Source: Candidatus Nanoarchaeia archaeon (GTDB taxonomy: Archaea; Nanobdellota; Nanobdellia; Woesearchaeales; CG1-02-33-12). From it: a DNA stretch of 13,623 nucleotides. The stretch lies in NCBI GenBank assembly GCA_028711925.1, contig JAQTRH010000017.1, forward strand, positions 1 to 13,623. Reading direction: 5' to 3'. Made by a program: the position numbers and the translations under genes. Under the pieces are notes generated by a model. The model was not told where the DNA came from and did not search any database. It was given only the letters and a program-made list of their open reading frames with translations. Shown here piece by piece: positions 7,409-13,044 of this stretch (position 1 is the first letter of the stretch; every line of letters begins with the position of its first letter).

Positions 7409-7783
7409 ATGCCTCATCAATGCGTAAGATGCGGAAAGCTTTATGAAGACGGGGCAGAGGAAATTCTAAAAGGTTGCTCATGCGGTGGAAAGCTTTTTTT
7501 CTATATCAACAAAAAGAAGCTTGAGGAGCAGCAAAAGATAGTCCAGGATTTAACACAAAAAGAAAAAAAAGAGATAGAAAAAGATGTCTTTGATTTAATA
7601 GGAGAGGAGAGAGATAAGGAAAACCCTGTTGTTCTTGACCTTGAGTCAATAAGGATTTTAAAGCCCGGAAAGTATGAGCTTGACCTCGTTCATCTGTTCA
7701 AGAAAAGGCCCCTCATATACAAGCTTGAGGAAGGAAAATACCTTATTGATATCCCTGAAAGCTTTAAAAGAGAAGAAGAATAG
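7409..7783 (+). CDS. oapC: Zinc-ribbon protein, OapC/ArvC family
   Basis: A 124-residue protein that opens MPHQCVRCGKLYEDGAEEIL and then GCSCGGKLF. Cysteines C5-x2-C8 and C23-x-C25 form one zinc ribbon; many relatives have C-x2-C in the second half, so the C-x-C spacing is slightly unusual. A charged helix (about 34-70) follows, then a compact C-terminal domain with ILKPGKYELDLVHLFKKRPLIYKLEEGKYLIDIP, typical of the family. It starts 2 bases after the oapB stop, so the three genes form one transcript. Its stop codon (7781-7783) abuts the stop of the opposing glycosyltransferase gene with no spacer. Function in the GTPase system is not established. Confidence 0.83.
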   Translation: MPHQCVRCGKLYEDGAEEILKGCSCGGKLFFYINKKKLEEQQKIVQDLTQKEKKEIEKDVFDLIGEERDKENPVVLDLESIRILKPGKYELDLVHLFKKRPLIYKLEEGKYLIDIPESFKREEE

Positions 7784-8905
7784 TTAATCAAGGAGAGATT
7801 TATAAATACTTTCTATTTTTTTTGACATAATTTCTGTTGAAAACCTTTCTGATGTTTTTACTGCCTCTTCAGACATGCTTTTCCTTAAATCATCATCGTC
7901 AAGGATTTTTGTTATCTTGCTGCTGAAATCCTTTACAGAGTTTTTTGCAAGAAGCCCGTTATTTCCATTTATTATATCATTGGCCCCTGCAGACTCAACA
8001 GCCACAACAGGCTTTCCTGAGGCCATTGCTTCAACCAAAACTAATCCCTGTGTTTCATTTGGCGAGCTGAAAACAAACAAATCAGCAGCATCATAATAGT
8101 CCTGGACTGATTCTGAAAATCCAGCTAAAACAACATTTTTCTTAAGTCTTAATTTATTTACAAGAAGCCTGAGATGCATTTTTTTGATTCCTTTGCCCAA
8201 AATAACAAGAACCACATCATTTCTTTTTTTTGCAATCAGGTTAAATGACCTTATAATTAAATCAATATTTTTTTCCTTTGCTATTCTTCCTGCGTAAAGG
8301 AGTATCTTTTTATTACGAGGAATTTTATGCTTTTCTCTTATTCTTAAGCCGTTTCCGTTCTTGAATTGTTCAAGGTTTATTCCAGTTGGAACAACATCTA
8401 TTCTTGTATTGATTCCCTGCTCAAGGATTATGTTTTTTATGCTTTCAGAAGGCGAAATAACACAATTACATTTGTTTGCATAGTTTTTAATTATTTTTTT
8501 TGTTACTTTTTTCGTGATTCTTTGCTCAAATGGTATGTAGATGCTGTAATTTTCATACTGGGAATGGTAAGTGAAGACATGGGGCTTGTTGTAGAGCTCT
8601 GCGAAAAAAGAGCCAAACCATCCCATTATAACAGGATGGTGGGAGTGGATTACATCAAGGCTTTTTATTGTCTTTATTGACCTTCCAAAACTCGGAAGCA
8701 TAAGGTCAAATTCATTGTTTTTTTCAAATTTTATTGAGCCGATCCTGATTATACCTTTTTCTTTGTCTTTATACCCTAAATGACTGAATGTAAAAACATA
8801 AACCTCGTGCCCAAGCTCTTCAAGCCCATGCTTTAACAATGAGATAGAGCTTACAACTCCTGTTGCAGAGGGCTTGTAATAGTTTGTAAACATTCCTATT
8901 TTCAA
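7784..8905 (-). CDS. GT4-family glycosyltransferase, probably acting on a membrane lipid
   Basis: A 373-residue GT-B enzyme. The N-terminal (acceptor) domain begins KIGMFTNYYKPSATGVVSSI (2-21) and includes VIHSHHPVIMGWFG (85-98) and TYHSQYENYSIYIPF (112-126). The latter resembles the acceptor loop of 1,2-diacylglycerol 3-glucosyltransferases, so a lipid acceptor is plausible. The donor domain has YAGRIAKEKNID (204-215) and the GT4 catalytic E-x7-E pair E284/E292 in SPNETQGLVLVEAMASGKPV. No membrane helices; peripheral attachment is likely. I accept the TTG start at 8905: it restores the standard MKIGMFT opening, it is preceded by a strong AGGTGAT site, and it overlaps the upstream stop as TTGA. 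Co-transcribed with the 459-aa gene. Sugar donor and exact acceptor unknown. Confidence 0.87.
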   Translation of the reverse strand: MKIGMFTNYYKPSATGVVSSISLLKHGLEELGHEVYVFTFSHLGYKDKEKGIIRIGSIKFEKNNEFDLMLPSFGRSIKTIKSLDVIHSHHPVIMGWFGSFFAELYNKPHVFTYHSQYENYSIYIPFEQRITKKVTKKIIKNYANKCNCVISPSESIKNIILEQGINTRIDVVPTGINLEQFKNGNGLRIREKHKIPRNKKILLYAGRIAKEKNIDLIIRSFNLIAKKRNDVVLVILGKGIKKMHLRLLVNKLRLKKNVVLAGFSESVQDYYDAADLFVFSSPNETQGLVLVEAMASGKPVVAVESAGANDIINGNNGLLAKNSVKDFSSKITKILDDDDLRKSMSEEAVKTSERFSTEIMSKKIESIYKSLLD

Positions 8906-10281
8906 CTAATCACCTTTAATTTTAATTTTTTTGAAATGCTTATTAAATCATCTGCATTTAATGAAGGTTTGCTTTTGCTGTTCATTGTTTTTGCCCATGT
9001 TGTTATATTTTTTATGTATGTTTCAATTGATTTCAGTGTTGCAAGAGAATGAACCTTTTTTTTCAGTCCGTTGTAAACTAAATTGGTTAGGCTTCCATGG
9101 AGCTTTATGTTTTCTTCTTTAAAATATTTCTTCAGCATATCTTCCCATCCCTGTATTCCGACTATATCCGGCCCTATAGCTCCATACCTTGCGAATATCA
9201 TCTTTTTCGGAACATCAAAGTCATTGATCATTTTCCTGAAATGGTTATCAGTTATCTTTATTGTTTTTTCATCAGGCCATGGAACCCAGTAGGGAATGTG
9301 CCTTGAAAGTGCTGACGCAGTGGGTGAGTGGGCCCAGAAAGTGCCTATTGAATATCCTTTTGAGCCTTTTCCTTTTCTGTTTCTTTCATGCCATAAATAA
9401 GCGCTTAACAAGCTTATCTCGTTTATGTTTTTTGTTTCAATCTCAATAAACTTAATATTGTTTTTTTTGCAGTAATCTTTTGTATTCTTATCCAGGCCAA
9501 CAGGAGTTCCCCATTCTGATTCAGGCCTTTTTTCTGTTTTATAGTTGAGTTTCCATCCCCCTCGATGAGGTTGATTGCTTTTTTTCAGCCATTCATCTAT
9601 TCTTTTTGAGCCCTTAATATACTCCTTGAAGTTTATTCCCCCATAACCGCCCAGCTGAAACCTTATGTTTTTCTTTATATTGTACTGCTCCCACTTTTCT
9701 TTATTATCAATGAAGATTATTGTTCCGTCTTTCTTTAGGAATCTTTTTATGAACTTGTTGTATACATCTGGAAGCTTTTTGAACTTTATCCTGTTTATAA
9801 GATACCATTTTATTGTTGACCTATCATGAACAACATCATCATGTATCACAATATCTATATCCTTGTTTTTCTTAAGGATTCTTTCAGCCAGGTTTGTTCC
9901 TTCTTTGACATATCTTTCAATATCATCAGGCTGTATTGGATTAAACAGCCTTAACTCAATGACCATTGTATGTACTGGCAATAAGGGAGCGTTCATAGCG
10001 TTTGCAAGATCTGCTGCGCCTCCTGAGCCCGGCCCAATTATAATATAATCAAACTTCTTATCACCCAAAATGTCATAGCATTCTATTACATTTTCAGCTA
10101 ACTTATTTACATCTGCCTTTTCTCCCATTTTTTCTGTGTAAAATATATGAGGAGATGGCTTAAGATAGTGCCAAAGGTACTTGTAGGTTGATTGGGCCCT
10201 TATATCAGCGAGGGCAGCTGCAACTGCTGTTGTAAAGAATGAGGAGCTTTCTATTGCTATTCTTGGATATATGGTTTTCAT
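8902..10281 (-). CDS. Protein of unknown function, 459 aa, coupled to a glycosyltransferase
   Basis: I do not recognise the family. There is no signal peptide or membrane helix. The N-terminal third has a Rossmann-like unit: strand DYIIIGPGSGG (78-88) with a glycine-rich turn, then ADLANAMNAPLLPVHTMVIE (90-109), and later DIDIVIHDD (141-149). A second part resembles the end of a methyltransferase-like sheet (KRFLKKDGTIIFID, 179-192). The C-terminal third carries conserved-looking blocks with many Trp/His/Pro residues: RGGWKLNY (240-247), LWHERNRKGKGSKGYSIGTFW (296-316) and HSPTASALSRHIPYWVPWPDE (318-338). Its ATG at 10281 follows a TATA box by about 24 bp. The stop overlaps the GT4 gene as TTGA, so the two are coupled and probably work in one pathway, perhaps surface lipid or glycan synthesis. 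That role is inference. Confidence 0.75.
   Translation of the reverse strand: MKTIYPRIAIESSSFFTTAVAAALADIRAQSTYKYLWHYLKPSPHIFYTEKMGEKADVNKLAENVIECYDILGDKKFDYIIIGPGSGGAADLANAMNAPLLPVHTMVIELRLFNPIQPDDIERYVKEGTNLAERILKKNKDIDIVIHDDVVHDRSTIKWYLINRIKFKKLPDVYNKFIKRFLKKDGTIIFIDNKEKWEQYNIKKNIRFQLGGYGGINFKEYIKGSKRIDEWLKKSNQPHRGGWKLNYKTEKRPESEWGTPVGLDKNTKDYCKKNNIKFIEIETKNINEISLLSAYLWHERNRKGKGSKGYSIGTFWAHSPTASALSRHIPYWVPWPDEKTIKITDNHFRKMINDFDVPKKMIFARYGAIGPDIVGIQGWEDMLKKYFKEENIKLHGSLTNLVYNGLKKKVHSLATLKSIETYIKNITTWAKTMNSKSKPSLNADDLISISKKLKLKVIS
8909..8915 (-). promoter_or_regulatory. Strong Shine-Dalgarno site supporting a TTG start
   Basis: The minus strand reads AGGTGAT, then TAG, then TTG. Seven bases match the complement of the archaeal 16S 3' end (AUCACCUCC). 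It lies in the last codons of the upstream gene and compensates for the weak TTG start at 8905. Confidence 0.65.
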
Positions 10282-10300
10282 AGCATTATTTTAGTTGATT

Positions 10301-10310
10301 AATATAAAAA
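10301..10310 (-). promoter_or_regulatory. TATA box of the 459-aa / glycosyltransferase operon
   Basis: On the minus strand TTTTTATATT lies about 24 bp before the ATG at 10281, giving a leaderless or nearly leaderless message. It is divergent from the tRNA promoter 25 bp away. Confidence 0.55.
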
Positions 10311-10334
10311 GGTTTTCCTGTTTTTAACAGAAAA

Positions 10335-10344
10335 CTATATAAAT
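10335..10344 (+). promoter_or_regulatory. TATA box of the tRNA-Thr gene
   Basis: CTATATAAAT is centred about 29 bp upstream of the mature 5' end of the tRNA at 10369, the expected place for an archaeal tRNA promoter. Confidence 0.6.
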
Positions 10345-10427
10345 CATGCTCTTACTACCAAAAACATCGCCTCGGTGGCTTAGTGGCTATAGCGGCGGAC
10401 TTGTAATCCGCAGGTCGGGGGTTCAAC

Positions 10428-10530
10428 ACAGCTGGTTACGCTCAGCTGGCACGCAAAGGCGGGCGTTGAATTAAAATTTAAGCCCACCATGCTCGCTGGC
10501 GCTCGCAAAATAATTGCAGGTTGGTGAAAG
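10428..10530 (+). other. tRNA intron in the T loop (about position 59/60)
   Basis: A bulge-helix-bulge can be drawn: the T stem is the outer helix, TTCA (10422-10425) pairs with TGAA (10525-10528), and the 3-nt bulges are ACA (10426-10428) and AGT (10529-10531). Cutting after the second base of each bulge leaves exactly a 7-base T loop, TTCAACT. The inner helix is weak (CAGCT with GGTTG and one extra G), so this is a relaxed motif and the ends could shift by one or two bases. The intron is far more GC-rich than the window. It holds a hairpin of two CAGCTG arms (10429-10434 and 10443-10448) and a larger one at 10458-10488. Confidence 0.7.
10458..10488 (+). other. Stable hairpin within the tRNA intron
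   Basis: GGCGGGC (10458-10464) pairs with GCCCACC (10482-10488) with one mismatch. The helix continues through TTGAAT with ATTTAA around a TAAA loop, after a single bulged G. It probably compacts the intron between the splice sites. Confidence 0.5.
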
Positions 10531-10543
10531 TCCCCCCCGAGGC

Positions 10544-10559
10544 TTTTTATTATTTTAAT
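10544..10559 (+). terminator. T-rich stretch after the tRNA, possible terminator
   Basis: Directly behind the tRNA the sequence is almost pure T and A with a five-T run, as in archaeal intrinsic termination. The next ATG is only 25 bases from the tRNA end and has no TATA box of its own, so some read-through into the 154-aa gene is likely. Confidence 0.4.
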
Positions 10560-10568
10560 TTGAAAAAA

Positions 10569-11033
10569 ATGGAAAAAGACATAATAAAAGAATACAACAA
10601 GCTAAAAGAGAAATACTCTCTGCCTGATATAAATGAGATCAGCAGTTTTTTTGAGATTTACAAGATAGACCAAGAAAATTTTCTTTTAATTCAGATAAGA
10701 CAAAAGATTGTTGAAAAGCTTATAAGGATATCAGAAATTCTTGAAAATTTTCTTCATCCAGATACCACGATGTCAAACATATATGAGTGCAGGGCTTTCA
10801 ATGATTTTGAAAGGGATGAGATGTTTGAACTATACAAAAAGTTAAAGGTAATTGAAAAGCAATCAACTTTGATTTCTCTTGATTCAGATGAGCAGAAAGA
10901 AGCTGAATTTATAAAGCAAACATTAAATTCTTGGAATGAAATAAAAGAAAAGATGATTTATTTTATAACAAAGCTTGAGAATTTCTGGAAAAGTAAATCA
11001 CCTGAAAAAACAAAGGAGGGGTATTTTGGTTAA
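10569..11033 (+). CDS. Helical protein of unknown function upstream of adenylate kinase, 154 aa
   Basis: I do not recognise it. The protein is almost wholly helical and charged, with heptad-like stretches at 1-16 (DIIKEYNKLKEKY), 41-62 (QIRQKIVEKLIRISEILENFL) and 107-141 (SDEQKEAEFIKQTLNSWNEIKEKMIYFITKLENFW), so a helical bundle or coiled coil is likely. There is no signal peptide, membrane helix or metal site. The frame is open upstream to a TTG at 10521, but that would place coding sequence across the 3' exon of the tRNA, so I start at the ATG at 10569. The stop (11031-11033) overlaps the likely TTG start of adk, which makes the two co-translated. It may be a lineage-specific partner of that operon; its role is unknown. 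Confidence 0.65.
   Translation: MEKDIIKEYNKLKEKYSLPDINEISSFFEIYKIDQENFLLIQIRQKIVEKLIRISEILENFLHPDTTMSNIYECRAFNDFERDEMFELYKKLKVIEKQSTLISLDSDEQKEAEFIKQTLNSWNEIKEKMIYFITKLENFWKSKSPEKTKEGYFG
11015..11019 (+). promoter_or_regulatory. Shine-Dalgarno site of adk
   Basis: GGAGG lies 6 nt before a TTG at 11026 but 15 nt before the ATG at 11035. The spacing favours the TTG. The TTG start of the glycosyltransferase in this window has the same arrangement. Confidence 0.55.
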
Positions 11034-11673
11034 AATGAATATAGTATTATTAGGCTCGCCAGGAGTCGGAAAAGGAACTTATGCAGAAAGGATATCTAAA
11101 ATTTACAGCATTCCGCAGATTTCAACAGGAGACATGTTCAGAGAGGCAATAAAGAATGAGACAAAAGTTGGGCTGGAGGCAAAAAGCTATATGGACAAGG
11201 GCGAATTAGTTCCTGATGAGGTTACAATAAAAATAGTTAAGGAAAGATTGGAAAAAGACGACTGCAAGAACGGCTTTATGCTTGACGGTTTTCCAAGGAC
11301 AATAGCACAGGCAGACGCGCTTTCTGAAATATCCAAAATAGATAAAGTGCTTAGTTTTGTTGCAGATGACGAAATAATAATTGACAGATTATCCGGAAGA
11401 AGGGTCTGCAGCGATTGCGGAAGGATATTTCATGTTAAAAATATTCCTCCAAAGATTGAGGGAATCTGCGATATATGTGATGGAAAGCTTATACAGAGAG
11501 AGGATGACAAGCCGGAGTCAATAAAAAAACGCCTTGATGTTTATAAAAAACAGACAGCTCCTTTAATAGATTATTATAAAGAGAAAGACATATTGGCAGA
11601 AATCGATGCAAGTAAGCCGATTGAAAAGATTGATGAGATAATTTCTGATGTAAGGAAGGCACTTGAGGAATAA
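11026..11673 (+). CDS. adk: Adenylate kinase, long form with zinc-binding LID
   Basis: A 215-residue nucleoside monophosphate kinase that interconverts ATP + AMP and 2 ADP. P-loop GSPGVGKGT (10-18), AMP-site segment STGDMFRE (33-40), DGFPRT (87-92), and a LID with four cysteines C128-x2-C131 and C148-x2-C151, which bind zinc. RLSGRRVC (121-128) and RLDVYKKQTAPLIDYY (169-184) are standard. This is the bacterial-type monomeric enzyme, not the trimeric archaeal AdkA. The start is a choice: TTG 11026 has GGAGG at ideal distance and overlaps the upstream stop, while ATG 11035 (three codons later) gives the textbook MNIVLLG opening. The kinase is not in a ribosomal protein cluster here; its partner is a helical unknown protein. 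A T-rich tract follows. Confidence 0.92.
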   Translation: MVKMNIVLLGSPGVGKGTYAERISKIYSIPQISTGDMFREAIKNETKVGLEAKSYMDKGELVPDEVTIKIVKERLEKDDCKNGFMLDGFPRTIAQADALSEISKIDKVLSFVADDEIIIDRLSGRRVCSDCGRIFHVKNIPPKIEGICDICDGKLIQREDDKPESIKKRLDVYKKQTAPLIDYYKEKDILAEIDASKPIEKIDEIISDVRKALEE

Positions 11674-11676
11674 AAT

Positions 11677-11692
11677 TATTTTTCTTTTTTTC
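11677..11692 (+). terminator. T-rich terminator after adk
   Basis: ATTATTTTTCTTTTTT begins a few bases after the adk stop. Oligo-T tracts are the archaeal intrinsic termination signal, and the arsenic operon promoter follows. Confidence 0.5.
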
Positions 11693-11721
11693 TGAAAATA
11701 TCTTTATTTATTTTAGAAAAA

Positions 11722-11729
11722 TTTATAAA
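11722..11729 (+). promoter_or_regulatory. TATA box of the arsenic operon
   Basis: TTTATAAA is centred about 27 bp before the arsR ATG (11753), so the transcript should start at the start codon itself. Its last base touches the operator repeat. Confidence 0.65.
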
Positions 11730-11752
11730 CATATTGATGAAACTCAATATGT
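11729..11752. promoter_or_regulatory. Probable ArsR operator: 9+6+9 inverted repeat
   Basis: ACATATTGA, six bases TGAAAC, then TCAATATGT: perfect 9-bp arms. It fills the space from the TATA box to the base before the arsR ATG, so a bound repressor would block polymerase or the TBP/TFB complex. ArsR/SmtB dimers bind imperfect repeats of this size and AT-rich form, and the first gene of the operon encodes such a protein. Autoregulation is therefore the natural reading. Confidence 0.78.
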
Positions 11753-12064
11753 ATGGCTGATGAAACCCTGAAAATAATGAAAGCATTATCTAATGATACT
11801 AGATTAAGGATAGTTAGATTTCTTTTAAAGAAAGAGAAATGTGTTTGTGAGATATTTCCCCACATTAAAAGAACACAGTCAACCACATCAATACAACTGG
11901 GAAAGCTAGAAAAATCAGGAATATTAAAATCAAGGAGAGAAGGAAAAAAAATATTTTACTCAATAAGAGACTTAAGAGTTTATGATATGCTGGAATTTTT
12001 GGATAATAAAAAAGGAAAAATTTTGAAAAAAGAATATTATTGTACGGATACGTGTAAGAAATGA
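11753..12064 (+). CDS. arsR: ArsR-family arsenic-responsive repressor
   Basis: A 103-residue winged-helix repressor. ALSNDTRLRIVRFLL (11-25) is the classic ArsR opening. The sensing helix reads EKCVCEIF (28-35), corresponding to the ELCVCDL metal box, with Cys30 and Cys32. The recognition helix and wing follow (TTSIQLGKLEKSGILKSRREGKKIFYSI, 44-71). Two more cysteines stand near the end (YYCTDTCKK, 97 and 101) and could complete a three- or four-sulfur As(III)/Sb(III) site, as in ArsRs where C-terminal cysteines take part. The protein should dimerise on the inverted repeat just before its own start codon and release it when it binds arsenite or methylated arsenite. Its stop overlaps arsM by ATGA. 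Confidence 0.9.
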   Translation: MADETLKIMKALSNDTRLRIVRFLLKKEKCVCEIFPHIKRTQSTTSIQLGKLEKSGILKSRREGKKIFYSIRDLRVYDMLEFLDNKKGKILKKEYYCTDTCKK

Positions 12065-12816
12065 ACAAAGAAGATATCAAAAAAAATGTGAAAGAAAGCT
12101 ATACTCAAGTGGCTGAGAGTGGCTGTGGTTGTTCATGTAATTGTAGCCAATCATCTAATGCAGATTTAGCAAAATCAATAGGATATTCTGACAAAGAAAT
12201 TAATATTGTTCCTGAATCAAATCTAGGTCTTGGATGTGGGAATCCAACTGCACTTGGAAAAATAAAAGAAGGAATGACTGTTCTAGATTTAGGGTCTGGC
12301 GCAGGTTTCGACTGTTTTCTTACAGCAGAGAAAGTTGGTAAAACAGGGAAAGTTATAGGTGTTGACATGACTGAAAAAATGATAGCCAAAGCAAAGAAAA
12401 ATGCAAAAAAACATGGTTACACAAATGTCGAATTCCGGCTGGGGAATATTGAAGATCTGCCTATTGAAGACAATTCTATTGATGTCATAATCAGCAACTG
12501 CGTAATCAATCTCTCTCCTGACAAAGCAAAAGTATTCAAAGAAGCTTACAGAGTGCTAAGAAAAAATGGGCAGATGTTTGTATCAGATATAGTCTTACTA
12601 AAAGAACTTTCTGAAACACATAAAAATAACAAAGATTTGATCTCAAGCTGTATAGGGGGAGCATTATTGAAGGAAGATTATCTGAAGTTGATTAAAGAAG
12701 CAGGTTTTAAAGCCAAAATATTATCTGAGGATAGGGAAATCAGCGAAAGGCAGTATAAAGGTTTTCCTGTCGAAAGCTTAAAATTAGAGGCAACTAAAGA
12801 TGATTGGAGGGATTAA
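12061..12816 (+). CDS. arsM: Arsenite S-adenosylmethionine methyltransferase ArsM
   Basis: A 251-residue SAM methyltransferase that adds methyl groups to As(III) using thiol reductants, giving mono-, di- and perhaps trimethylarsenicals. SAM motif I is VLDLGSGAGFDCFL (74-87), followed by VIGVDMTEKMIAKA (98-111). All three arsenic-binding cysteines of the family are present: Cys59 in GLGCGNP, Cys147 in SNCVINL and Cys197 in SCIGGA; the last two are 50 residues apart as in known ArsM. The N-terminus has an extra cysteine cluster, SGCGCSCNCS (20-29), before the domain; short versions occur in prokaryotic ArsM. Length is at the short end, lacking the longer C-terminal domain of algal enzymes. It overlaps arsR by 4 bases and abuts the next gene. 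Confidence 0.92.
   Translation: MNKEDIKKNVKESYTQVAESGCGCSCNCSQSSNADLAKSIGYSDKEINIVPESNLGLGCGNPTALGKIKEGMTVLDLGSGAGFDCFLTAEKVGKTGKVIGVDMTEKMIAKAKKNAKKHGYTNVEFRLGNIEDLPIEDNSIDVIISNCVINLSPDKAKVFKEAYRVLRKNGQMFVSDIVLLKELSETHKNNKDLISSCIGGALLKEDYLKLIKEAGFKAKILSEDREISERQYKGFPVESLKLEATKDDWRD
12806..12810 (+). promoter_or_regulatory. Shine-Dalgarno site of the arsE-like gene
   Basis: GGAGG in the last codons of arsM stands 6 nt before the ATG at 12817 and fixes that start. Confidence 0.6.
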
Positions 12817-13044
12817 ATGAAAATAGAAATATTGGGTACGGGTTGCCCAAAGTGCATCATGTTGGAAAATAATGCAAAAAAAGCATTAGAAGAAACAGGA
12901 AAAAAAGCTGAAATTATTAAGGTTACAGAAATAGATAAAATTGTGGAGTATGGTGTTATGTCAACCCCTGCAATTGTTATAGACGGAGAAGTAAAAAGCT
13001 ATGGAAAAGTGAATGATGTTGAGGAAATAAAAAAATGGCTGTGA
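12817..13044 (+). CDS. Small thioredoxin/glutaredoxin-like protein, ArsE-like
   Basis: A 75-residue minimal thioredoxin fold of the archaeal small redox protein (MTH895-like) type. It begins MKIEILGTGCPKC, with the redox pair Cys10/Cys13 in CPKC, and has the cis-proline loop MSTPAIVIDG (48-57, Pro51) and a final helix. It is cytoplasmic. Small proteins of this class occur next to arsF- and arsG-like genes, where they are called ArsE. Here the gene lies between arsM and the ArsF-like gene, with zero spacing to arsM and a 10-base overlap with arsF. Probable jobs are to keep ArsM thiols reduced, to reduce As(V) species, or to hand electrons to the membrane protein ArsG. Which of these holds is inference. 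Confidence 0.82.
   Translation: MKIEILGTGCPKCIMLENNAKKALEETGKKAEIIKVTEIDKIVEYGVMSTPAIVIDGEVKSYGKVNDVEEIKKWL

Larger units (their letters stand above)
10369..10544 (+). tRNA. tRNA-Thr (anticodon TGT), interrupted by an intron in the T loop
   Basis: The acceptor stem GCCTCGG (10369-10375) pairs perfectly with CCGAGGC (10537-10543), followed by discriminator T at 10544; CCA is not encoded. T8 and G9 follow, then a D arm with the GG pair in AGTGGCTAT. The anticodon stem GCGGA/TCCGC encloses loop CTTGTAA, with anticodon TGT at 10402-10404, reading the Thr codon ACA. The variable loop is AGGTC. The T stem is GGGGG (10417-10421) with CCCCC (10532-10536), but about 110 bases separate them instead of 7. 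Removing about 103 bases restores a normal T loop beginning TTCAA. C2-G71 and the T73 discriminator fit archaeal tRNA-Thr. A T-rich stretch follows the gene. Confidence 0.88.

Noticed and set aside
8366..8680. Plus-strand open frame of 104 codons
   Set aside because: It lies antisense inside the glycosyltransferase, whose motifs are clear on the minus strand; the plus frame has no recognisable domain or start signals.
10369..10544. tRNA pseudogene disrupted by an insertion
   Set aside because: All stems pair perfectly, the promoter is intact, and removal of a bulge-helix-bulge-bounded segment restores a normal T loop; decay would be expected to leave mismatches.
10521..10568. Upstream TTG start for the 154-aa protein
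   Set aside because: It would make the 3' exon of the tRNA coding; the first start after the tRNA is the ATG at 10569.
12105..12389. Minus-strand open frame across arsM
   Set aside because: A shadow of arsM; the plus strand carries the three conserved arsenic-binding cysteines and the SAM motif.
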